Below, piece by piece: positions 18,308 through 27,989 of a stretch of 64,000 nt of DNA. Below the pieces are notes generated by a model. That model was not told where the DNA came from, searched no databases, and saw only the letters and a list, made by a program, of their open reading frames with translations. Source of the stretch: Lachnospiraceae bacterium (GTDB taxonomy: Bacteria > Bacillota > Clostridia > Lachnospirales > Lachnospiraceae); the NCBI GenBank assembly GCA_014799465.1, contig JAAVHZ010000006.1, positions 124,001-188,000 on the forward strand. The letters run 5' to 3'. Within the stretch, counting starts at the first letter, position 1. Each line of letters begins with the position of its first letter. The position numbers were made by a program, and so were the translations under genes.

Positions 18308-19987
18308 ATGGCTTATTTGAGAAGAGGGACTTTATTTTTTACGACATCACCCAGAACACCGTTAAAGATGATTCCTGAAATAGAAGTACTTGAAAAATAT
18401 TTTGAAGGTACAGTATGGAATCCGGATACGCAGGTAGAATTTATAAAAAAATTAGCAGAAGGAAAGGATTTTCAGGGGAAGGGTTCTGCAAAGGATATGG
18501 CACTTAGTGCAAGAGACCGTATTACTCGTGCACCAAAAGCTTTAGGATTTGTAGATTTAAAACCAACAATAAGGTTGACAGAGCCGGGAAAACAGCTAAT
18601 TAGTGGAAAAAGAACAGAAGAAGTTTTGTTAAGACAGTTATTGAAATTTCAGTTACCTTCTCCTTATCATAAAGAACCTAAAAAATTTGAGGGAATATTT
18701 GAAGTAAAGCCATATTTAGAAATATTCAGATTGATTTATGAATTGGGAACATTAAGTTTTGATGAATTAATGATATTTGGTATGCAGTTGACACATTATT
18801 TAAAATTTGATGAAATTGTAGCTGAAATCAAACAGTTTAGAAGAATGAAAGCATACGCAAAATCAAGTTACAAAGTGTTTAGAGGTGAATATTTACATAA
18901 AGAAATAGAAAAGATATTTAAAGATGATATAAATAAGGGTAATACACAAACAAGAGAATCTAAAGATAAGTCATTAGATAATTTTGTAAGAACTAAATCA
19001 AGAAATTTACGTGATTACACAGATGCATGTTTTAGATATTTACGTGCAACAGGTATGGTTGAAATATCTCAGAGAGGGCATTCTCTTTCAATAATGCCTG
19101 AAAAGAAAAAAGAGGTTAGATTCTTTTTAAATAGTGTGGATAGAAAACCCATATTTATAAATGATGAAGAAAAATATAAAGAGTATTTATTTGATGCATC
19201 TCTGCCTGTATTGTATTCTGATGATAGGATTCGATTACTTGAACAGGTTTCAGAGAATATAAAATCATCGGAAGATTTATCTAAAAACACAACAGAACAG
19301 TTGAAAGATAAGTTAGATGAGGCTATCCAAAATAGAAAAGCAGCAATTCTTGAACAACAGGTGAGAGACTTAAAGGAATATAAAGAGTATAATGATGTAA
19401 TATCAACATTTGAAGATATTAAATCTAATTCATTATATGATGCACCACTAATATTGGAATGGAATACATGGCGGGCTATGACTATGCTTGATGGTGGTGA
19501 TATAAAAGCAAATTTAAAAAGAGACGATAAAGGTCAGCCAATGTCAACCGCACAGGGGAATATGGCAGACATTATTTGTGATTATGGTGATTTTGGGTTG
19601 GCAGTAGAAGTGACGATGCAGTCTGGACAAAAGCAATATGAGATGGAAGGTGAATCGGTTTCAAGGCATCTTGCTAAATTGAAGAAAGAAACAGGAAAAG
19701 ATGCATATTGTTTGTTTATTGCTCCAAAGATTAATGAATCTTGTATTGCATATTTTTATTCTTTACATAAAATGAATATTGCATTCTATGGTGGGCAATC
19801 AGTAATAGTGCCTCTGGAATTGGATGTATTTATTAATATGGTTGAACAATCCTATAGAGCTGGTTATGTTCCTGATGCAGAACAGGTAAAAGAAATATTT
19901 GAATATTCATTGGAACAAGCGGAAGCAGCAAAGGATGAAAATGAATGGTATGCCAAGATTAAAGATAAAGTTTTGAATTGGTTATAA
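18308..19987 (+). CDS. AlwI-family type II restriction endonuclease
   Basis: LRRGTLFFTTSPRTPLKMIPEI start, IICDYGDFGLAVEVTMQSGQKQYEMEGESVSRHL nuclease-like segment; directly follows Dam-like MTase. Confidence 0.82.
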   Translation: MAYLRRGTLFFTTSPRTPLKMIPEIEVLEKYFEGTVWNPDTQVEFIKKLAEGKDFQGKGSAKDMALSARDRITRAPKALGFVDLKPTIRLTEPGKQLISGKRTEEVLLRQLLKFQLPSPYHKEPKKFEGIFEVKPYLEIFRLIYELGTLSFDELMIFGMQLTHYLKFDEIVAEIKQFRRMKAYAKSSYKVFRGEYLHKEIEKIFKDDINKGNTQTRESKDKSLDNFVRTKSRNLRDYTDACFRYLRATGMVEISQRGHSLSIMPEKKKEVRFFLNSVDRKPIFINDEEKYKEYLFDASLPVLYSDDRIRLLEQVSENIKSSEDLSKNTTEQLKDKLDEAIQNRKAAILEQQVRDLKEYKEYNDVISTFEDIKSNSLYDAPLILEWNTWRAMTMLDGGDIKANLKRDDKGQPMSTAQGNMADIICDYGDFGLAVEVTMQSGQKQYEMEGESVSRHLAKLKKETGKDAYCLFIAPKINESCIAYFYSLHKMNIAFYGGQSVIVPLELDVFINMVEQSYRAGYVPDAEQVKEIFEYSLEQAEAAKDENEWYAKIKDKVLNWL

Positions 19988-20054
19988 AAATATTCCAGTG
20001 GACAGCAATCAGAATAGAATTGTTTGCGTAGATATTTGCGTGGGAGGTATTCAG

Positions 20055-23000
20055 ATGGGTGATAAAATTGTATATTCATATATTGATGAAATAGGAAAGC
20101 GGTTAGGTGAGCCGGGAATATATGGTGCAGCATCTTTAATGGTGGGTGCCGGGTTTTCAAAAAATGCAGATTGTCTTGGTGATAAGAAGAATACACCACC
20201 GGATTGGACACAACTTTCAGAAGCTATGTACGAGGAACTATATCCTTTTGAAAAACAAAATGAAAAAAGAAGATGGGAAGAGTGTTCTGGTAAAAATGTT
20301 TTGACATTAGCACAAAAATATGAGGTGACCTTTGATAGACAAGCACTAAATAGCTTAATAGAAAGAAGCATTTCTGATAAGAGTTATGTACCCGGAGATT
20401 TACATAGAAATTTGTTGGAATTAAACTGGAATGATATATTTACGACTAATTATGATACTCTTTTGGAAAGAGCCATAGAACAAGTAGCAACCAGAAAAAA
20501 TTATAAAATTGTATATTCACAAGATGATCTTCCGGGAAGTGTAAGACCAAGATTAGTAAAATTACATGGAAGTATTGAGCATTCAAGTAATTACATTATT
20601 ACAGAGGAAGATTATAGAACTTATCCTGATAAATATGCTCCTTTCGTAAATACAGTTCAGCAATCTATGCTGGAAACCAGATTATGTTTAATAGGGTTTT
20701 CAGGTTCAGATCCTAATTTTTTGAGTTGGTTAGGCTGGTTAAGAGATAATATGGGTGAGAATTGTCCATCCATATATCTTTGTGGAGTGTTTGATAATCT
20801 TGGTACAGCCGAGAGAAAAATGCTAGAGCAACGCCATATTACTATTGTGGATTTATCAGTTTTAGTTGATGATAAAGAAAAGAATAGACACTATAATGCT
20901 ATAAAGAAGTTTATAGAGTTATTAAAAGAAAAAAGTGAAAAGAAAAAGGAAACTATTCTAAAAGAAAAGCCATATAGTGATGTGAATATTTTTGTTAAAA
21001 AAGAAAAATTAGATATTGAAAAATATGTAAAAGATATGATGAAAGTCATGAATCGTTTGACTGAAAAGTTAGATGATTATATTTGTCTTCCTCTAAATGA
21101 GACTGGTAATATTGGGGAGTATATAGAATCACAGTTGAGATTTGTGTTGAATCAAAATAGTTTTGATAAAAAAAATGAACTGATTAATTATTTTTGTGCT
21201 ATTTTAAAAAAATGCAATTATCCATTATATGATGATTTTGCAGAAAAGTTACGAGTGATTGTTGATGATACGAATTTTGAAGTTAATATTAAGAATGATA
21301 TAATTATGTGTTTACTACAGAAGTATAGATTAGATGGAAAGTTTGATGACTATTTAAAAGTAAAAAAAGTTGTTGATAACATTGAGTTTGATACTATCGG
21401 GACAAAAAATGAGTATTGGATAGAATGTGTAAAGTTTTATATGTGCACTTTAAATATTAATGAAGCATATAAGTGTTTGGAGAAAATTGAAATATCGAAC
21501 TATGATGAGTTTGCATTAAAAAAAGCAAGTTTACTATGTCAATTAGATAGAAAAGATGAAGCTAAAGAGATTATTACAAGTACTGTGGCATTTGTTTCTC
21601 AGCAAAAGTATTCAGAAAATAAAAATGCCTCTATTATAGGATATGCAAATTTGGTAGCGAGATCTGCTTGGACTAAATTTGACGGACAAGAATTATTTTC
21701 AGATTCATTATATGAAGATAATATATTTAATTGCAGAAAAATTGTTATTAATTCAAAAGATTCTATAATAGAGACTATTTTTGAAAATCAACGCCCTCAA
21801 AATCGTAAAATTAGTTCTTTTAACCCTAATTCTTATACGATAAGTTATACTATGGGAAGTACTAATGAAGGTAAAAAAATGGAAGCAAGTTTTAAATATT
21901 TGTTGTTACAGGATTTATTATGTTTAAGAATATATAGAGATCATAAAAATGCAACAGAAACAGCAATTAAATCTGTTGATAATACAAGTGAATCCCCATT
22001 GTGGAGATGGTATATAATATTAAAAATTAATGATGATAATATATATAATTTGTATTTTACAAGAGAGAGAATTTATGATACAGAATTATCATTTGTTGAA
22101 AGGTTTTTTGATGAGATAATTTGTATTTTGGAAGAATGTATAGGAGAAACAAAAAATAATGTGAAGCTATTTGTAGATTGTAAGACATTAACAGATATAG
22201 CATCAAAAATGACTATAGTTTTGGATGAAGATAGAATCGTGAAGCTAATTAACAAATTGATACAAATTGATGCAACATTTAAAGACGAGCATAAAAAAGC
22301 TTCATTAATAAAAAGCTCATTAAATATTATATATTATAGTTTTAATAGTAAAGTATTTAAAAAGTGTATTAATTTTATTCTTGATAACAAGCTGATTGAC
22401 TATAGTTTTATAAGTTATTTTGATGATAATGAATGTATTGTGGTAGAAGATGTGGAGCAACAGTTTGAAAAGAGACTTTTTGAATCTATAGCTGAAGAAT
22501 TAGATTCTGAAGACTTACAAATTAGAGATACTGGTGTTATTAAATATAAATTGTTTGAGAAGCAAATTATTAGTAGTGATTATAAGAAAGAAATAGTGGG
22601 TAAGTTATGGAGCCATACAGATGAATTTGGATTACCTATAAATAATACATATCTGCCAATAGCTTGGAAGAATGATACTATGCATAACGCTGAACAAAAA
22701 ATTATTGATTATCTTTTGAAACCTCAAATATCCAGAAACTTTAATTCGGGTATTATATATGGAGATAATCTTGCAGATGGTCAGGTATGGGGATATTATA
22801 ATGTATTGTATCAGATGATTATATATAAGAAAAATAATATATTTTCAAAGGAGCAGCTATGTGAACTAATAGAATATTTTGGTAAATACGTGGAAAATGA
22901 AAAGAACATAATTGAAAATAGATATGATATTTTTGGTAAAGCTTCTGAAGTAAGAAAACGATTTTGCATGATTAATGATATTATTTTGTTATTATGTGTT

Positions 23001-23600
23001 TGTGCAAAGGTGTCTAAAGTATTTAATAAAGAGTTAGGTGATAAAATTAAATATTACATTGAACAGATGGATAGCATAGAAGTAGATACGGAAAATATAA
23101 AAATAATTTTATCAGATATTGAAGTAAAGAGTGCGTTTATGATTTTTGAAAAAAAGATTATGTATGTAGATGAAGAAGACATATCATCTGCATTTACAAT
23201 GCTATTTGGAATTATTCAGATTTCTCAAAGTCAAGGAAATGAAGCTGTAATAGACCAATTGATTTTAAGATTTGTAGAAAAAATTCCATATTTTGAAATT
23301 GGTATTGGAAAAAGGGTAGTATTAGATCTTCATAATATGTTGAAAAGAGAAGTTTTTCTAAAGGATGAAAATAAAGAACAAGTAGTGAATGTGCTCAATA
23401 CTTGTTTTGACATTTATAATAATGCTAAGGAAGAACATGGGAAAGATGGATTAGATGGAATGTTTAACGTTTCTAATTTATCAAAGACTTATTACAAATT
23501 TTTAAAGGAATCTGATTCTGAAATTGGTGGAGATTTTGAAAATTTGATAGCTAAGTTTAAAAACTGTAAGTTGAATGAAATAAAAAATCATTGGTCGTAA
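20055..23600 (+). CDS. SIR2-like domain protein with long (about 850 aa) helical C-terminal region; putative antiphage NADase
   Basis: LMVGAGFSKNAD, WNDIFTTNYDTLLERA, RLVKLHGSIEH, LIGFSGSDPNFLSWLGWLRD; RBS gggaggt before ATG 20055; TPR-like segment in C-terminal half. Confidence 0.85.
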   Translation: MGDKIVYSYIDEIGKRLGEPGIYGAASLMVGAGFSKNADCLGDKKNTPPDWTQLSEAMYEELYPFEKQNEKRRWEECSGKNVLTLAQKYEVTFDRQALNSLIERSISDKSYVPGDLHRNLLELNWNDIFTTNYDTLLERAIEQVATRKNYKIVYSQDDLPGSVRPRLVKLHGSIEHSSNYIITEEDYRTYPDKYAPFVNTVQQSMLETRLCLIGFSGSDPNFLSWLGWLRDNMGENCPSIYLCGVFDNLGTAERKMLEQRHITIVDLSVLVDDKEKNRHYNAIKKFIELLKEKSEKKKETILKEKPYSDVNIFVKKEKLDIEKYVKDMMKVMNRLTEKLDDYICLPLNETGNIGEYIESQLRFVLNQNSFDKKNELINYFCAILKKCNYPLYDDFAEKLRVIVDDTNFEVNIKNDIIMCLLQKYRLDGKFDDYLKVKKVVDNIEFDTIGTKNEYWIECVKFYMCTLNINEAYKCLEKIEISNYDEFALKKASLLCQLDRKDEAKEIITSTVAFVSQQKYSENKNASIIGYANLVARSAWTKFDGQELFSDSLYEDNIFNCRKIVINSKDSIIETIFENQRPQNRKISSFNPNSYTISYTMGSTNEGKKMEASFKYLLLQDLLCLRIYRDHKNATETAIKSVDNTSESPLWRWYIILKINDDNIYNLYFTRERIYDTELSFVERFFDEIICILEECIGETKNNVKLFVDCKTLTDIASKMTIVLDEDRIVKLINKLIQIDATFKDEHKKASLIKSSLNIIYYSFNSKVFKKCINFILDNKLIDYSFISYFDDNECIVVEDVEQQFEKRLFESIAEELDSEDLQIRDTGVIKYKLFEKQIISSDYKKEIVGKLWSHTDEFGLPINNTYLPIAWKNDTMHNAEQKIIDYLLKPQISRNFNSGIIYGDNLADGQVWGYYNVLYQMIIYKKNNIFSKEQLCELIEYFGKYVENEKNIIENRYDIFGKASEVRKRFCMINDIILLLCVCAKVSKVFNKELGDKIKYYIEQMDSIEVDTENIKIILSDIEVKSAFMIFEKKIMYVDEEDISSAFTMLFGIIQISQSQGNEAVIDQLILRFVEKIPYFEIGIGKRVVLDLHNMLKREVFLKDENKEQVVNVLNTCFDIYNNAKEEHGKDGLDGMFNVSNLSKTYYKFLKESDSEIGGDFENLIAKFKNCKLNEIKNHWS

Positions 23601-23796
23601 TGGTGGGAAACTTCTCTGTGCATTTAAGGGTAAAATACCATTGATTCGAATTAGATATGCAGTTGATAATAGTAGATGAATAAAATATTCTATGAGAATC
23701 ATATGGCTGAAGGATGTGTTATTGTAGTATTTGGAGATTTTTAGTGATAGTAATAAAATTGTTGTCATACCGTCAAAATCTAGGTAGTGTATTTGA

Positions 23797-23931
23797 TTTT
23801 GTGTCTATGGCTTTTTACCTTATTCTGGATGCTGGGTGTGGGCAGAGCCCACAAAGCCCCATAAATACTAGGGATTCCGGCAAGCACCTATGTTCGAAAC
23901 AAGAGGAAAATAGAATCTCAAAGACACAAAA
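23797..23931. repeat. Possible MITE-like or terminator element bounded by 10-bp inverted repeats
   Basis: TTTTGTGTCT / AGACACAAAA at the ends; internal TGTGGGC-AGA-GCCCACA hairpin. Confidence 0.4.
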
Positions 23932-24117
23932 CTAATTACACCCTCTCAATCATCTATATTCCAAACATAAACTTCTTTCCACTTAAATAATTGTTTAAAA
24001 TCTTCATAGCATTTTTCATATAAGGTGCATTATTTCAGATTTCTTCTCCATCAGTTAAATTGGCATATTTTCTCTTTAAATAATCCAGATTATTTAGTAA
24101 ACGATAATCATTCCCCC

Positions 24118-25335
24118 CTACTTAACAATTCCTTTACTTCCAATCAAAGCCGCCAAGAATATCCACACGAACATTTTAACCGGAAAGCACAGGAATAAAA
24201 GCATTGTCACCGCAATCGGCTTTTTCATAATTCCGCCAAGAAGGGCTGCTGTAACAATTGCCGCACCTAATACAACGTGTCCGGCACTTTCCTGAAAAAC
24301 TAATCCGGCTATTCCATATCCCATACATACACCTGCAAATATAACAGGAAAGAAATGTCCGCCTTTCAGGTCTGATTCAATACAGATATTTGTCATAAGT
24401 ATTTTTAAAAAAGCTATGCCGATAAGACATAATGGAATATATTTTGAATAGTTTTCCATTAAAGTACCCATTTGTTCTTCTCCCGAGAACATAACTGCAG
24501 GGACTAAAAGACCAATTATTCCGAGACATAACCCTCCTATGGTCTCTTTAACTATGGCAGGGATTTTTCCTACAATTTTATGGCTTATATAATGGATAAG
24601 CTGATAAAAATTTGCAAGAAGGCAGCCGCAAATAATATAAATTACTATCATAAGATAATCAATTCCTTCAGGTTCAAATGCCGGAAATGACGGAAAGCCT
24701 TCCATCTGAACTCCGAATAAGGCATTTAAAATAAGATATGTTCCCGTTCCTGCTGCAAGTGCCAGACCATAAATAAATATCTTTGATGTTCTGGTAAGTT
24801 CAGGAAGTGTCTGTTCTTTTTCCACTTCTTCTACCGCAAATATGCCGAATAAGGGAGAATGAAAAAGAACGCTTAAAGTAACTGCCATACCGATTTCAGA
24901 GTATTCCTTTGCATTTTTATGTGCAAATTTTAGATTTTCAACTGCCCAACAGCATAGACCTACGATAATTCCGGTTAGTCCGGCTTCAGGCCCAACACTG
25001 CTTCCTATAAGAAGAGGAAAAAGTGCAGAAATAATTAATATTTTCATATTATGGTATTCATAGAATTTTTCTTTTTTCATCTTTGAAAGTACCGTTGATA
25101 ATTCTTCGGGATAATCACCATATTTTTTATGAATAATTCCAATCAATATACCTCCGGCTGTACAAACCCAAAGAGTATAAAAGGGTATATGTATTCGTGC
25201 AGGAAGCCATTCCCAGATAAATGATGTTCCTGCGGATAATACTTTTAAAAATACCCAGATAACTATTCCGGTAAATGAACCTAATATGGTACAGAATGCA
25301 TACAGATAAATCCTGTTTTTAATTTTTATGTCCAT
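24118..25335 (-). CDS. ClC-family chloride channel/antiporter
   Basis: LIGSSVGPEAGLTG motif, multiple TM helices. Confidence 0.9.
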   Translation of the reverse strand: MDIKIKNRIYLYAFCTILGSFTGIVIWVFLKVLSAGTSFIWEWLPARIHIPFYTLWVCTAGGILIGIIHKKYGDYPEELSTVLSKMKKEKFYEYHNMKILIISALFPLLIGSSVGPEAGLTGIIVGLCCWAVENLKFAHKNAKEYSEIGMAVTLSVLFHSPLFGIFAVEEVEKEQTLPELTRTSKIFIYGLALAAGTGTYLILNALFGVQMEGFPSFPAFEPEGIDYLMIVIYIICGCLLANFYQLIHYISHKIVGKIPAIVKETIGGLCLGIIGLLVPAVMFSGEEQMGTLMENYSKYIPLCLIGIAFLKILMTNICIESDLKGGHFFPVIFAGVCMGYGIAGLVFQESAGHVVLGAAIVTAALLGGIMKKPIAVTMLLFLCFPVKMFVWIFLAALIGSKGIVK

Positions 25336-25338
25336 GTG

Positions 25339-26664
25339 CTACACCTCACAATCAATTTTTAACATAATATCAGCATAAAATTCATTATTAGAATGATGAA
25401 ATTTTGCTGTACCGTTATACTTTTCAACAGTCATGCAGATAGACGAAATACCTATACCACTACTTTTTCTTTTCGTCGAAATATACTTTCCACCAATTTG
25501 TTTAATATTTCCGTCAAATGTATTAGTGGAAACAATGTAAAGACTGCTTTTGTTTTTTGTAACAATGGTAAGGGAATGATTTCTTTCATCAGGTGATATG
25601 GTAGCACATCCCTGAATGGCATTTTCAATCAGGTTTCCTATCATGCTGCATAAATCGGTTTCTGATACAGAAGTAAGTTCATGCAGGTCAATCTGCCAGT
25701 TCATATTAATTCCGGATTCATATTCCTGTCCGGCATAATAATTTAGAAGTGCATCTACTGCATTATTGTCACAATATTTTCTGTAATCTGTTGTCGGCAG
25801 TGAGGTTTCGTATTCTGTAAGATACTTATCTATGCTTTCAAAATCTTTTGTTTTGGCAAGATTGTGAAGAACATAAACAGATTGACGCATGTCATGACGC
25901 AGCCTTCTTATATCTTCCATATGGCTTTTTAATTCATTATATTGGCTTTCCTGCATTTCAAAAAATTTTTGACGCTCGGTAAGCTTAATTTTTGATAACA
26001 TTTCCACACATATAAAGTAAAAAATAACACATAAAAAAATGTATAATATAAATAAAAAAAGTTCAAGAAGTGAATACATGGTAAATACCCGTCCTACATA
26101 CATTGTCTGATAATTGTGAGGTACTAAAACCATGTTTAAGATTATAAACATAATAGATATAGGAAGTGTTAAATACCATATACGGGAAATCTGTAAATTA
26201 TCTATTATGTATTGGATATATTTTTTTAGTGGAAATGCCAACAGAAAAATAAGCAGTAATGAAATAACAATTCTAAAAATATTTGGAGCCCATCCATATT
26301 CATTATAAGAATTTTCAGGGTGAAGGAGAGCATCAAATCCAAAGGAAAGATTTGATGTAAACGAAAATATAGAAAAACTGAAAATATAAACTGCAAGTGC
26401 ACGGCTTAAGTCTGCTTTTAATGTTGATTTGTAGTATAAAAACAGCAGCATTACATATGGAATAAATATAAAATTAATATTAAAATCTGCATATAAACAT
26501 ACAACTGCCAATAATGGTGCTGTGAGAAGAAATATTGCCAGGCTTTTAAGTACAATTTTTTTTGGAGCATACCACAACTGATTCTTCATAGGCATATAAC
26601 AGAGTAATGCTGCAGGAATTATAATTAAAAATTGAAACAGTTTCAATAAATATATTTTGAACAT
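25339..26664 (-). CDS. GHKL (AgrC/VirS-type) sensor histidine kinase
   Basis: RRLRHDMRQSVYVLHNL, DLCSMIGNLIENAIQG, KRKSSGIGISSI. Confidence 0.9.
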   Translation of the reverse strand: MFKIYLLKLFQFLIIIPAALLCYMPMKNQLWYAPKKIVLKSLAIFLLTAPLLAVVCLYADFNINFIFIPYVMLLFLYYKSTLKADLSRALAVYIFSFSIFSFTSNLSFGFDALLHPENSYNEYGWAPNIFRIVISLLLIFLLAFPLKKYIQYIIDNLQISRIWYLTLPISIMFIILNMVLVPHNYQTMYVGRVFTMYSLLELFLFILYIFLCVIFYFICVEMLSKIKLTERQKFFEMQESQYNELKSHMEDIRRLRHDMRQSVYVLHNLAKTKDFESIDKYLTEYETSLPTTDYRKYCDNNAVDALLNYYAGQEYESGINMNWQIDLHELTSVSETDLCSMIGNLIENAIQGCATISPDERNHSLTIVTKNKSSLYIVSTNTFDGNIKQIGGKYISTKRKSSGIGISSICMTVEKYNGTAKFHHSNNEFYADIMLKIDCEV

Positions 26665-26690
26665 CGTATAAGTATCCTTTTCTTGTTAAA

Positions 26691-27434
26691 TTATTTCCGT
26701 GGTCTTTGATTTTGTCCTAAATGTATTTGTTTAAAGTTATAATCTAACCACATTTGTTCTATTAAAGCACACTCCCTTACTTTAATTGGGAATTTCCGGT
26801 TATCTGTTAATATACAGTTGTTTCCCTCAATATTTTTAATATAGTCCATATTTACCAATACACCTTTATTTACGTTTAAAAAGCGGACATCATTTTTGAT
26901 AAGTTCAATAAATTCCGAAAGTGTCATGCGTACAGAGTATTCGTTGTGTTTTTTGTCCTGAATATGCAGATAATGTCCACTTGATGCTACTGAAACAATC
27001 TCAGAAAGTAATAAATTTATTTTCTTCCTTTTAGATATAAATTCAACATATTTGGAAAGGTCAGGAAAAATTTCCAATGCATCAGTCATAACCTTAAAGA
27101 TGCGTTCATTATCTATTGGTTTAACCACATAATCAAATGCATGGCAGGAAAATGCATCAGGCATATGCTCAAGGCTTGTAGTTAAAAAAATAATCAGGCA
27201 GTTGTTGTCAGATTCTCTAATGGTTTTAGCAGTTTCAATACCGCTTATTTTATCCATATAAATATCCATAAAAATAATATTAAATGCATTTGGTTCAAAA
27301 GATGAAAGAAATTCTTCTCCGCTTTGAAAAGACCTGATGTCTGTCTGAAAACCTTTTGTATCGGCAAATCTGCTTAATATTGTTCTTATTTTTTGTGCCG
27401 TACTTATATCGTCATCTACTACAGCGATGTTCAT
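26691..27434 (-). CDS. LytTR-family response regulator
   Basis: Receiver (FNIIFMDIYMDKISGIETAKTIRE) plus LytTR domain (FLNVNKGVLVNMDYIKNIE). Confidence 0.92.
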   Translation of the reverse strand: MNIAVVDDDISTAQKIRTILSRFADTKGFQTDIRSFQSGEEFLSSFEPNAFNIIFMDIYMDKISGIETAKTIRESDNNCLIIFLTTSLEHMPDAFSCHAFDYVVKPIDNERIFKVMTDALEIFPDLSKYVEFISKRKKINLLLSEIVSVASSGHYLHIQDKKHNEYSVRMTLSEFIELIKNDVRFLNVNKGVLVNMDYIKNIEGNNCILTDNRKFPIKVRECALIEQMWLDYNFKQIHLGQNQRPRK

Positions 27435-27611
27435 CGTATCACCTCATAAATTTCAAAATTTCGTATTCAAATGATACAATAAATAAGTTTTTATTTCAAC
27501 AGTATAATAATGACAAAGATGCCAGAAAAGCGACGTTACTGCCAGAACGGTTGATTTTTTAAAAAGTGTAGATTAAGATGCCTTTATATCATTTAGGATA
27601 AGGAGGTCAGT

Positions 27612-27968
27612 ATGAATGGAGTTGTTTTTACCAAAAGCAAAACAGAATATGAATTTTTGTCAGGATTAATGATTGAAGTTATTTCAGATATCTCCTTACG
27701 CCATGAAACAGACGATGAACATTTCCGTATGACGGAAAATTCAGGCTGTGATATTGCTGTGGTAGCTATAGATGGAGCATTAGGAATGGAAATAGTTCAG
27801 GAACACAGATACAGATATCCTGATGCTTGCGTTATCTGGATAACCGATGACAAGTACTTTGCAGGTGTTGCCATACGGCAGCATATATTTGATTTTATTA
27901 TCAGACCCGTACCGGAAATCAGGTTTACGGAATCAATAAAAAGGTTTACAAAAGAAATCAAAAAATAA
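27612..27968 (+). CDS. Short stand-alone receiver-like (possibly degenerate) protein
   Basis: 118 aa, CheY-like pattern CDIAVVAID...PDACVIWITDD...IFDFIIRPV, no output domain. Confidence 0.45.
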   Translation: MNGVVFTKSKTEYEFLSGLMIEVISDISLRHETDDEHFRMTENSGCDIAVVAIDGALGMEIVQEHRYRYPDACVIWITDDKYFAGVAIRQHIFDFIIRPVPEIRFTESIKRFTKEIKK

Positions 27969-27989
27969 AATTATATTAAAAAGGTAAAG

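Noticed and set aside
23714-23935. 73-aa plus-strand ORF
   Set aside because: Runs through the inverted-repeat element, no RBS or domain; likely non-coding.
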